Of a DNA stretch of 14,131 bases, positions 6,886-14,060 are shown piece after piece. The stretch lies in assembly GCA_000438255.1 (NCBI GenBank), contig FR901905.1, positions 1 through 14,131 on the forward strand, written 5' to 3'. Within the stretch, counting starts at the first letter, position 1, and each line of letters opens with the position of its first letter. This DNA is from Clostridium sp. CAG:389. GTDB taxonomy: Bacteria; Bacillota; Clostridia; TANB77; CAG-508. Position numbers and translations under genes: made by a program. A model generated the notes under the pieces. The model was not told the DNA's origin and made no database searches. It saw only the letters and a program-made list of their open reading frames with translations.

Positions 6886-9867
6886 TTAATATTTATATTT
6901 ACGTTTATTAATTATTGAAGCAATTCTCATTGTTTCCTCACCTAATTTTTCTGGATTTATGTTTTTAGTTTTTACTGTATTATTTTCAGCAAACTCTTTT
7001 GTCCAAGTATTTTGATATTTTGAAATATCATCACCTTTCATCTTATCCATTCTTTGACCAATTCTATTACTATACTTGATTCCAGCTTTTGCCTCTTCTC
7101 TACTTAAATTATCTTCTTTTTCTGCTTTATATCCAGCTATTATATCATCCATATCATAAATTCCATCTCTTGCATAATCATCTACAACATTATTCATTAT
7201 AAATTTCACTTCATTATCTTCGTATCCAGCATCTTCTAATTTTTCTATATTAGCAGAATCTTTTTTCATCTTCTTAATATACTCTTTTTGTTTAACTTTT
7301 TCATATTCATCTTTATCATAATATCCTTTTTGGAATTCATCATGCATATCTATTGAAGAATTCAATAATCCTCCTACACTATCCGCTGTAGAAGAACCCA
7401 ATTTATATCCTCCCATAACACCAGCAGATGCAAATTGAAATGCTTTTGAAGGATCTCCTGTTGCTAAACCAATTGTTCCAGCTGCCATGCCAAATGCTGT
7501 TGCACCTGCGGCTCCCATAGCAACTTTTGTTGCAGTTCTTAATGGATGCATATTTTTTATAGATTTTTGCATTTTGCCTTTCATATCACGTGTATAAGAT
7601 TTTCCAACTGATGCAATTCCTCTAAGGACTCTATTTTTCTTCTTTGCTTTTGCATTTTGTTCATTAAATACTTTATTATTATCACTAGGCTTATTATTAC
7701 CATTTTCAATTGGTGTTTTATTTTGTTCATCAGGTTGTATTTTACTAACCATTGAATTAGGATTCTGTCGTTCCATATTTCTTTGTTGAAAATCAATTAC
7801 ATTATTATTATTTTGTTTATCTTTTTCACTTTCTTTATCTATTTTATTTTCTTTTGATTCATCACCAAATCCATTTATAAGTGCTTCTTTCTCATCCCAT
7901 CCACTGCTAATTCTTGGTAATCCTCCATCATCGTCATTACTACTTGAATTATTATTTCCTCCTGGTCCACCATCTTTACCAAATTTTGGTGGTTTATGTC
8001 CCATTATTTTATTTAGTCCACTCATTGTTAATGCAGCTCCTGCCGGTCCAGCTAAGAATCCAGGAGTTTGAGCCTTTTCAAATCCAAAGAATTTACGCAT
8101 TAATTTTTCTGCCGGTATCATAAATGCTATGGCTACCAAACTATATAACATGTTTGTATTAGCTAATTCAAATGCTGAAGATACTAGTATTGTATATAAT
8201 AACAAATGTAATGGTTGTATTAATAAATTAAATATATATTCTTTAAACCACATATCAAAAGCTTGTGCTTTACCATCATTCATTTTGTCTATTGGATATG
8301 TCAATGCAACTAATGGAGCAACAATTGTTAAAAATGCCATATATAAAACCCTTTTTAAATATGTGAATATAAAATATACTGTAAACAATACTAATATAAC
8401 AAACATGATTGCATATCCTGCATATGTAGCAGTAGAATCTGTTCCCATTTCGGCACTCATTCTCGCAAGTCCTAATAAATTTGTTTTCCATAAAACATAT
8501 CCATCTGATTCCATTTTCGTAGTATCTAATCCTTGGTCCTCTACAATTCCTTTCATTTCTTCGCTTTCCAAAACTTGTTTTATTTTTCCATCATCATCTG
8601 CAATTAATTCATGATATTCATTTGTTGTTGGTTTTGCATCTACAACAACTTGTGTTATTTTATTAACAAACATATTTGCAAAAGACATTATATATTGCAT
8701 AACAAACAACAAACATATTGCTACTATCCAATCTATCAAAAGTTGTTTATATTTAGCCTTATCTGTTGCAGTACTTGATATTATTATTCTTATACCCACA
8801 TAAACTAATATTGATAATAATGCTACCAATGCAATATCTCTTAAAATGTTATACCATGTTGAAATAGTTGATTGTAATTGCTTTGCAATTGAAGTAATTT
8901 CATTAACTGAACCAGTTACTACTGTCGTTTCAACATCTTCATACACTTCTCCTGCTCCATCATCCCAAATAGCAGTTGCAACATTAGTATCCCACTTATA
9001 TTTTATACCACCATTTTCAGTAGAATCAAAATTCAACCATTCCCAATTTTCGCCTTGTGTATTTGCATCAAATCTTGTACAAAACCATGATCCAGAACTG
9101 CTATAACAATAAGTATATACTTTTCCATTATAATTCCATTTGTTCTGTGTATATTTATTAGGAGATTGTGCAATTCCATTACCTTCTGTAAATGTTTCAG
9201 TCATTGAATTACTTCTATCATATCCACAATTATCTACTAAGTATTTATTTGTATATTCATATCTACTTCCCATACTCTCTCTTTTGACTACATTCTTGGT
9301 ATTATCAACTGAAATTGTCTCATCACTAGGATTAAAAAAATCAACATCAAACAATGGTATTTTATTTGAAAATATTTCTTCTGGTGAAATTGAATACAAA
9401 GGCAATTTCAAATCATCCGGTAACATATTACTATTATACACTGTCGCAGCAACAATACCACTAGTAAGAGAAACCATAAGTACTGTTCCTACACCAATGG
9501 ATGATAAAGTCACTCCAAGTGCCGCCAATCCTGCAACTACCGCACCCGCTGTTACTATAACAGCTGCTGCAACTACTACTGTCACAAATATTGCAAGCAT
9601 AACTGTGCTAAATATATCCCACCATTTTGTAGACATATCAACAGTTATTGACGATTGATCTTGATTATAAATTATTTTATGCAATATATCCATTATTCCA
9701 TCTCCAAGCCCCAACATTAAGTCAATAACTGGTTTTAATAATTTACCTCCAACACCATCATCATCCTTAGCCCTAACAGCCTTTGGCATACAAAAGCTAA
9801 AAATTGTAATTATCAAAAATATAATCATCAACTTTTTAAACAAATTTTTATTTTGAAAAATCTTCAT
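6886..9867 (-). CDS. VirB6/TrbL-like polytopic T4SS channel protein with long cytoplasmic C-terminus
   Basis: A 993-residue inner-membrane channel component. A signal-like N-terminus (11-33, ending VRA) is followed by hydrophobic segments near 86-114, 122-144, 341-365, 379-401, 484-505, 507-525, 546-566 and 571-588, in the VirB6/TrbL pattern. A soluble loop (about 148-330) rich in aromatics and with Cys214, 254 and 263 separates the two membrane blocks. After the last helix comes an Asn/Asp/Lys-rich linker (about 625-745), then a segment with small-residue helices (about 780-840) and a charged helical tail to the end. The earlier in-frame ATG (9888) is rejected because AGGAGG (9878-9883) lies after it and 10 nt before the ATG at 9867. 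It lies directly after the VirB4 gene, typical for VirB6-like genes in Gram-positive T4SS. Its C-terminal half may hold regulatory or substrate-recruiting functions; that is inference. Confidence 0.85.
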   Translation of the reverse strand: MKIFQNKNLFKKLMIIFLIITIFSFCMPKAVRAKDDDGVGGKLLKPVIDLMLGLGDGIMDILHKIIYNQDQSSITVDMSTKWWDIFSTVMLAIFVTVVVAAAVIVTAGAVVAGLAALGVTLSSIGVGTVLMVSLTSGIVAATVYNSNMLPDDLKLPLYSISPEEIFSNKIPLFDVDFFNPSDETISVDNTKNVVKRESMGSRYEYTNKYLVDNCGYDRSNSMTETFTEGNGIAQSPNKYTQNKWNYNGKVYTYCYSSSGSWFCTRFDANTQGENWEWLNFDSTENGGIKYKWDTNVATAIWDDGAGEVYEDVETTVVTGSVNEITSIAKQLQSTISTWYNILRDIALVALLSILVYVGIRIIISSTATDKAKYKQLLIDWIVAICLLFVMQYIMSFANMFVNKITQVVVDAKPTTNEYHELIADDDGKIKQVLESEEMKGIVEDQGLDTTKMESDGYVLWKTNLLGLARMSAEMGTDSTATYAGYAIMFVILVLFTVYFIFTYLKRVLYMAFLTIVAPLVALTYPIDKMNDGKAQAFDMWFKEYIFNLLIQPLHLLLYTILVSSAFELANTNMLYSLVAIAFMIPAEKLMRKFFGFEKAQTPGFLAGPAGAALTMSGLNKIMGHKPPKFGKDGGPGGNNNSSSNDDDGGLPRISSGWDEKEALINGFGDESKENKIDKESEKDKQNNNNVIDFQQRNMERQNPNSMVSKIQPDEQNKTPIENGNNKPSDNNKVFNEQNAKAKKKNRVLRGIASVGKSYTRDMKGKMQKSIKNMHPLRTATKVAMGAAGATAFGMAAGTIGLATGDPSKAFQFASAGVMGGYKLGSSTADSVGGLLNSSIDMHDEFQKGYYDKDEYEKVKQKEYIKKMKKDSANIEKLEDAGYEDNEVKFIMNNVVDDYARDGIYDMDDIIAGYKAEKEDNLSREEAKAGIKYSNRIGQRMDKMKGDDISKYQNTWTKEFAENNTVKTKNINPEKLGEETMRIASIINKRKYKY

Positions 9868-9891
9868 AAAGTTTAAACCTCCTGACATACT

Positions 9892-11853
9892 TTACGCATT
9901 ATTTCTTTTTGCAATCTGATTCAAGTTTGTCTCAACAAACTCAAACTCTTTTTTAGTCGGCATAATCTTCAAAATAGCCGAATCTGCACCAACTTTTAAT
10001 AATCCCTCACCCTTTTGGCAAGTAACTAAAAAGTTAGCCTCACCTTCTGAAAGTTTAAACACCTCTTTCAAGTATTGTATTTCAGATTTATCTTGTGCTA
10101 AAAATAGTTTAGTATCAGAAGAAGTAAGAACCGCCTGAGCCTCTGGTTTCTCATAAAAATCTTGGAATCTTTGAGAAACAATAGCCAAAGAAACATTTCT
10201 CTTTCTTGCACGTCTTGCCATCTTATTTAAGAAATCAACAGCCTCTGGATATGGTAATAACATCCAAGCCTCATCAACTAAAACTCTCTTTTGTGTAGCT
10301 TTTTTTCTATCTTCACTGTTTTTCTTAACGAATTTTTCCCAAATCCAAGAAAGTAAAATTTGTTGTGCAAGAGGTCTTGCAAATCTTTCTTCCAATTGAG
10401 AAATATCCAAATTTATAAATGGTGCACCATCTAACAACTCAAAAGTTGATTGTCCATCAAAATAAGCCATTTGACCATCATATTCTCTTATGTATTGTTT
10501 CATAACCTTTAATAAATAACTGTAATGATATTGATAATCCACATTAGTATTTTCCCTAGCCTTACCTTGAATTCTTCTATACCAAGAACCAATAGTAGGC
10601 ATATCTTTTTTCTCTTTTGAAAAAATATTACCTTGCATAATTCCACCAGAAGTCTTATACAAACTATCAGGATTACTATTAATTCCCAAAGCTGCATATT
10701 CCTCCGCAACAGATTCTGCAATTATCTGTTTTGTCAACTCATTTACCTCATCTGAACGAGTACTTCCTCTTGCCATAGTAAGTAAAGCTTGCGTAACATC
10801 CTCCACCTTATTTTCTATGTTTAAAGTAACTCTTTCTTTTCCTGTTATTTCATCTTTTACAATTTCTGTTTCAACATCAAATAAATTAATTATAGTCTGT
10901 GAAGTTGGACTTATAACAACATTTATACCACCCAAACTTTCAGCAACAATTGTATATTCACCTTCTGCATCTAATGCTAAGCTTTCTATACCCATTAAAA
11001 CAGATGATCTTGATATTAATGTTTTCATTGTTACAGATTTACCAGCACCAGACTTAGCAAATATAACCATATTATAATTTGTAAGTGATGAATGGAAATT
11101 ATCAAATAATATTGGCGTACCTGTTTGTTTATTAAATCCTAATGGAACACCTGTTGGATGTCCTACCTCAGAAGTTGTAAATGGAAATACTGTTCCCATT
11201 GAATTTCTATCAAAAGTATGTGTTCTATGTATTTTATCATCCATAAATGGTAAATTTGATTTAAAAGCTTCCTCTTGCATTCCCCATGCAGTTTTCACTC
11301 CAACCAATGTTTTAGCCATTTCTGATGATAATAATTTAGAATATCTATCCAAATCTTCTAAACTGTATGCAAAAACAGTAGAAATGATTGAAGCTTCATA
11401 TAATTTATTAAATCCAGCTGCTATTTCATCTCTTAGTTGTTCTGCTTCCATTCTTTTTTGAGAAATTGTACTCTCTCTATTTATATTCCCTTTATCTGCT
11501 GCTACAATTCTTTCAGTCTCTAATTCGTTTATTACCCTATTTAAATCATTTTGTGATTTATCCTCTTTAACTGGGTTAATGTATATTGATGTATTTGTAT
11601 CTCCAAACATATACATATCTCTAAACAATTCAGGGAAAGTACACATTCTTGGAAGAGATGATACAAAAAAGCTACGTGCATATCTTTTTACATTAGAAAT
11701 AATTTCCAAATGATCTATATTAGAAGCATCAATCCCAGAAGGTGCAATCAATTCTTTGATTGACTTCTTTTTTAAAATTGCAACATCTTCTTCACGATAT
11801 TCTCTAAACTGTTCTTGTAGACTTTCTTCTTGTTGTCTTTGTTTTTTCGCCAT
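9892..11853 (-). CDS. virB4: VirB4-family T4SS ATPase
   Basis: A 653-residue cytoplasmic ATPase that powers assembly and substrate passage of the T4SS. Residues about 34-250 match the VirB4 N-terminal region (APSGIDASNIDHLEI, YARSFFVSSLP, INPV). The RecA-like motor follows with Walker A AKSGAGKS (266-273), LALDAEGEY (292-300), Walker B RVLVDEAWMLL (523-533), and the late motif SLAIVSQRFQDF (555-566), which are hallmarks of VirB4/TraC ATPases. No membrane segment is visible. The frame is open to 11907, but the ATG at 11853 is preferred since AAGGAGG lies 8 nt upstream; the extra 18 residues would be encoded by the ribosome binding site itself. The start lies inside the end of the preceding gene (50-nt overlap). 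The length is at the short end for the family, consistent with part of the N-terminal region being supplied by the upstream protein. It is the most conserved gene here. Confidence 0.95.
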   Translation of the reverse strand: MAKKQRQQEESLQEQFREYREEDVAILKKKSIKELIAPSGIDASNIDHLEIISNVKRYARSFFVSSLPRMCTFPELFRDMYMFGDTNTSIYINPVKEDKSQNDLNRVINELETERIVAADKGNINRESTISQKRMEAEQLRDEIAAGFNKLYEASIISTVFAYSLEDLDRYSKLLSSEMAKTLVGVKTAWGMQEEAFKSNLPFMDDKIHRTHTFDRNSMGTVFPFTTSEVGHPTGVPLGFNKQTGTPILFDNFHSSLTNYNMVIFAKSGAGKSVTMKTLISRSSVLMGIESLALDAEGEYTIVAESLGGINVVISPTSQTIINLFDVETEIVKDEITGKERVTLNIENKVEDVTQALLTMARGSTRSDEVNELTKQIIAESVAEEYAALGINSNPDSLYKTSGGIMQGNIFSKEKKDMPTIGSWYRRIQGKARENTNVDYQYHYSYLLKVMKQYIREYDGQMAYFDGQSTFELLDGAPFINLDISQLEERFARPLAQQILLSWIWEKFVKKNSEDRKKATQKRVLVDEAWMLLPYPEAVDFLNKMARRARKRNVSLAIVSQRFQDFYEKPEAQAVLTSSDTKLFLAQDKSEIQYLKEVFKLSEGEANFLVTCQKGEGLLKVGADSAILKIMPTKKEFEFVETNLNQIAKRNNA

Positions 11854-13036
11854 CTTTATCTCCTCCTTTTTCTTCTTTTGTTTCTTTTTTCTTACTATCT
11901 TTATCAATTTTTTCTATTGCTTCTTCTGCCACATCTTGTCCTATTGATCTTTTGTTTTCTTCTATTAATGCTTTTGCCATTTGATCAATTAATTTATTTA
12001 ATTCTTCTTCTTTACGTTTTGCTCTTCTTTGTTTTTCATTTTCTTCTACTACATCATAAATAGCTTCATTTGCTTTCTTTATTGCATCTTGTTCTATTTT
12101 TAAATCTAGTTCTTTCATTCTCTTGTCTAAAACATCTGGTGCTGTTGAATATAAATCTTCATAACCAGCATTTAAAGCTTTTCTTAAATTAAATGTCTCA
12201 GATTCATCTCTATTATAAGCAACATATAATAATTCTGCTAATTCAGTAGAATCTAATATTTTACTATTTATTCCACAAACAGCTAACGAATTGATAATTG
12301 CTTGTGCTTTTGTATATAATTCTGAAAAAGATAAATTTGAAATTTCATCTTTACTATATGCTCCATTAGAAGCTTCTTCTGGATAATATGGAATAATTAT
12401 ATAATAATGTTTGCTTAAAATATTTTTGTTCAAACTTAATCTTTCAGTATTATTAATTATATCAACACCATATTCATATAAATTTTTTTGTCTTATCAGT
12501 TCATATTTTTCTTTACTTAATTCTTTTTCTGAATATTGTCCAGAACGTGCTTTTTGATTATATTCCATTTGTTTTGCTGCATATTGCTTAGAAATTTCAT
12601 CTACTCTTTCTTTATATGTATTTATACTACTTCCTAAATTTACAGTTCTTGTTTGAACATATATCTGAATTGGATATCTCAAAGTATTTAAGAATTGTAA
12701 AAATCCTTGTTCAACACTATTTTTTTCTAATCCAGACATTAAATCATAGTTAATACCTTGACATTCAATTACCATTAAAAATCTTTTTCCATCTTTTTGA
12801 ATTATCATATTGTCATCGATTTTATCAAATTCCATAAATTTAAAAATAGATTCCTTTGTATAATTTTGAGGAACTACTGATTTTGTCTTTGTGGTACTTT
12901 GATTTTCAACTTTTTTTTCTTTTGGCTTTTTGCTCTTAAATTTCAATACTAAAAAAACAATACAAAGTATGAAAAGTATGCTTAACATAATTCCAAGTAA
13001 AATAGTTAATAAATTTATTAATTGATTATTGTCCAT
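11804..13036 (-). CDS. Membrane-anchored VirB4 N-domain-like (TraC-like) T4SS protein
   Basis: A 410-residue protein without an ATPase motif. One transmembrane helix lies at about 10-32, then a basic linker. Residues about 61-300 resemble the N-terminal region of VirB4/TraC proteins: KDGKRFLMVIECQGINYDLM (81-100), FLQFLNTLRYPIQIYVQTR (112-130), YYIIIPYYPEE (211-221) and a late ELAELLYVAYNRDESE (265-280). The tail (about 305-410) is a charged, Lys/Glu-rich helical or coiled-coil segment ending in a basic TTRRKSTRTV. The start at 13036 is chosen over 13066 because GGAGGAGG lies 9 nt upstream. It overlaps the PrgI-like gene by 11 nt and the VirB4 gene by 50 nt, so all three are probably translationally coupled. 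I infer that it anchors or partners the soluble VirB4 at the membrane. It could be a split-off half of VirB4 or a diverged duplicate of its N-domain. Confidence 0.75.
   Translation of the reverse strand: MDNNQLINLLTILLGIMLSILFILCIVFLVLKFKSKKPKEKKVENQSTTKTKSVVPQNYTKESIFKFMEFDKIDDNMIIQKDGKRFLMVIECQGINYDLMSGLEKNSVEQGFLQFLNTLRYPIQIYVQTRTVNLGSSINTYKERVDEISKQYAAKQMEYNQKARSGQYSEKELSKEKYELIRQKNLYEYGVDIINNTERLSLNKNILSKHYYIIIPYYPEEASNGAYSKDEISNLSFSELYTKAQAIINSLAVCGINSKILDSTELAELLYVAYNRDESETFNLRKALNAGYEDLYSTAPDVLDKRMKELDLKIEQDAIKKANEAIYDVVEENEKQRRAKRKEEELNKLIDQMAKALIEENKRSIGQDVAEEAIEKIDKDSKKKETKEEKGGDKDGEKTKTTRRKSTRTV
11862..11868 (-). promoter_or_regulatory. RBS of virB4 embedded in the preceding gene
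   Basis: AAGGAGG on the minus strand, 8 nt before the ATG at 11853. It lies inside the Lys/Glu-rich tail codons of the membrane-anchored upstream partner, so that sequence serves both as code for the tail and as ribosome binding site. It decides the virB4 start. Confidence 0.85.
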
Positions 13037-13379
13037 CTTTCGTTTCCTCCTCCGGTTTATATACATATATTTTATTACCGTTCTTTTTAAACTTTATCCA
13101 CCTTATAATAACATCATCAATGTTTTCTCCACCAGTTTTTTTTGTTATTTCTAAGCCATTTGCTTCCGGCACTTTAAGTGTTCCTATTGCAAAACCTATT
13201 GCTGCAAATATTAATGTGATAATAATTCCCACGGTTGCAAATCCTAACATTTTTAGAATAAAATAAAATATTAATCCAATACCTGCTCCTGCACATGTGA
13301 ATATTAATCCTTTCGTTGAGAATATATATAATATTCTTCCTTCACCTTTATAATCTCTTGGTATTTCATAGGTTCGCAT
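13026..13379 (-). CDS. PrgI/VirB3-like T4SS membrane protein
   Basis: A 117-residue protein with a short N-terminal MRTYEIPRDYKGEG, two close transmembrane helices (about 24-44 and 47-67), and a basic cytoplasmic tail. This length, the hairpin topology, the start motif preceding the first helix (ILYIFSTKGLIF) and the position just before VirB4-type genes fit the PrgI/VirB3-like family of Gram-positive conjugation systems, which link VirB4 to the membrane. The frame runs upstream to 13508, but GGAGG lies 7 nt before the ATG at 13379, and the extra region holds the promoter. It is the first gene of the seven-gene unit. Its stop overlaps the next start by 11 nt. Families of this size are weakly conserved, so position carries much of the call. 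Confidence 0.8.
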   Translation of the reverse strand: MRTYEIPRDYKGEGRILYIFSTKGLIFTCAGAGIGLIFYFILKMLGFATVGIIITLIFAAIGFAIGTLKVPEANGLEITKKTGGENIDDVIIRWIKFKKNGNKIYVYKPEEETKDGQ

Positions 13380-13421
13380 ATTTTTTCCTCCGTATTCAAA
13401 TTTTATAATTATACAATATAT

Positions 13422-13430
13422 ATTATAGCA
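13422..13430 (-). promoter_or_regulatory. Extended -10 promoter of the main T4SS operon
   Basis: The minus strand reads TGCTATAAT: a perfect -10 hexamer (13422-13427) with the TGn extension. No good -35 lies 16-18 nt upstream (TACAAT at best), so the extension would carry recognition. A start near 13415 gives a leader of about 36 nt before the PrgI-like gene. A second TATAAT nearby (minus strand, around 13409-13414) has no better -35. Confidence 0.6.
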
Positions 13431-13436
13431 TAAAGT

Positions 13437-13445
13437 TGTGGATAA
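13437..13445 (-). promoter_or_regulatory. Perfect DnaA-box 9-mer next to the T4SS promoter
   Basis: TTATCCACA on the minus strand equals the DnaA-box consensus. It ends 9 nt upstream of the -10 hexamer and so covers the spacer and part of the -35 region. A bound protein there would compete with or contact RNA polymerase. It is a single box with no cluster around it, so it is not an origin. Chance occurrence in a window this size is possible. Confidence 0.35.
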
Positions 13446-13563
13446 TTGTATAGTTTTTGGCAAAAAAAGTGGAAATTTAATAGATTTGTAACATTTTTGT
13501 AATATCAATTTTTAAAATTTTTTTAACTTTTATTTAGGGAAATACATATTTACGTTTTTAAAG

Positions 13564-13595
13564 AAAAAAAAGAATAATTCTTATTAGAATTATCC
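13564..13595 (-). terminator. Rho-independent terminator after the pilin gene
   Basis: The minus strand forms GGATAATTCT, loop AATA, AGAATTATTC (10-bp stem with one G-U pair), followed directly by eight Ts. It begins 16 nt past the pilin stop codon. The stem is AT-rich, so termination may be partial, allowing some read-through into the following operon. Confidence 0.8.
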
Positions 13596-13611
13596 CTTAA
13601 TAAAATTTTTA

Positions 13612-13962
13612 CTATTCAGCCATATTAAATATGAATGTTGCTATTGATGCTGCTGCTACTACTAATATGATACCAATTATTAATGGTATAAATGATTTTT
13701 TATAATCTGCTTTTTCTTCAACACTTCCTAGCATGTATTTAACACCTAATATCATTATTATAATAACTGCTGCTATTGCTGCTATATTTCTAATCATACC
13801 CATTATTTGTCCAGCTTTAGTTGTTAAGTCACCTGCATCTCCATAACTTTCATTTATATCACTTGGTTTTATTGGACCATCTGCTGCTAATACATTTGTT
13901 GCAAATGTAATTAAAATAATAGCAAGTAATAATACTGTAAGTACTTTTACTGTTTTTTTCAT
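13612..13962 (-). CDS. VirB2/TrbC-like pilin precursor
   Basis: A 116-residue small membrane protein of pilin type. It has a classical signal peptide (basic start, hydrophobic core 5-21, likely cleavage after VLA at about residue 26), a short polar part (27-50), and two hydrophobic helices (about 55-78 and 91-113) separated by a short charged loop, SVEEKADYKK. This is the VirB2/TrbC layout, and the mature size of about 90 residues fits. VirB2 proteins form the T4SS pilus or the inner channel in Gram-positive systems. GGGAGG lies 8 nt before the ATG. It is transcribed from its own promoter and ends at its own terminator, 232 nt ahead of the PrgI-like gene, which suits a subunit needed in many copies. 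Pilins have little sequence conservation, so the assignment rests on topology and context. Confidence 0.8.
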   Translation of the reverse strand: MKKTVKVLTVLLLAIILITFATNVLAADGPIKPSDINESYGDAGDLTTKAGQIMGMIRNIAAIAAVIIIMILGVKYMLGSVEEKADYKKSFIPLIIGIILVVAAASIATFIFNMAE

Positions 13963-13993
13963 TTTTATTTCCTCCCTTTTTTATTTTTTATTT

Positions 13994-14022
13994 ATTATAA
14001 TATACTTAGTATTCTAAGTAAA
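13994..14022 (-). promoter_or_regulatory. Sigma-A-type promoter of the pilin gene
   Basis: The minus strand has TTTACT (14017-14022; 4 of 6 to consensus), a 17-nt spacer and a perfect TATAAT (13994-13999). The start would be near 13987, leaving a leader of about 25 nt containing the GGGAGG ribosome binding site. It probably drives the pilin and, by read-through, part of the main operon. Confidence 0.65.
14003..14020. promoter_or_regulatory. Candidate operator: inverted repeat between -35 and -10 of the pilin promoter
   Basis: TACTTAG, 4-nt spacer TATT, CTAAGTA: a perfect 7-bp-arm inverted repeat filling the promoter spacer and overlapping the -35. This is the usual place for a dimeric repressor site. 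No U tract follows, so it is not a terminator, and it lies upstream of the expected transcript. No candidate regulator gene is in the window. Confidence 0.5.
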
Positions 14023-14032
14023 CATTAATAAC

Positions 14033-14060
14033 TAATTTATAAATTATTTGTATGTGTCAA
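14033..14060 (-). promoter_or_regulatory. Upstream TTGACA element and 14-bp AT palindrome
   Basis: A perfect -35-like TTGACA lies at 14055-14060 on the minus strand. No convincing -10 exists at 16-18 nt; TAAATT at 15 nt is the best candidate. A perfect 14-bp palindrome, TAATTTATAAATTA (14033-14046), covers that -10 position. It may be a weak second promoter with an overlapping site, but AT-rich DNA gives such palindromes readily. Confidence 0.25.

Noticed and set aside
8129..9658. Plus-strand open frames of 161-172 codons opposite the VirB6-like gene
   Set aside because: They lie fully antisense to a well-supported gene with its own strong ribosome binding site, lack their own Shine-Dalgarno sequences, and read as low-complexity hydrophobic or Ser/Thr-rich shadows.
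9868..9888. Earlier ATG for the VirB6-like gene at 9888
   Set aside because: The AGGAGG lies downstream of that ATG and correctly placed for the ATG at 9867.
9892..10900. Slightly higher G+C and more GAG/AAG codons in the 3' half of virB4, possible recent transfer
   Set aside because: By hand count it is only about 32-38 percent against about 28-30 percent in the 5' part of the same gene. Strong conservation of the motor domain is enough to explain it.
13437..13445. Replication origin suggested by the DnaA box
   Set aside because: There is only one perfect box. An 8-of-9 relative (13094-13102) lies inside a coding region, and there is no box cluster, AT-unwinding module or replication gene.
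13380..13508. N-terminal extension of the PrgI-like protein up to 13508
   Set aside because: The ATG at 13379 has GGAGG 7 nt upstream, the extension would be translated from the promoter and DnaA-box region, and the extra residues do not resemble the family.
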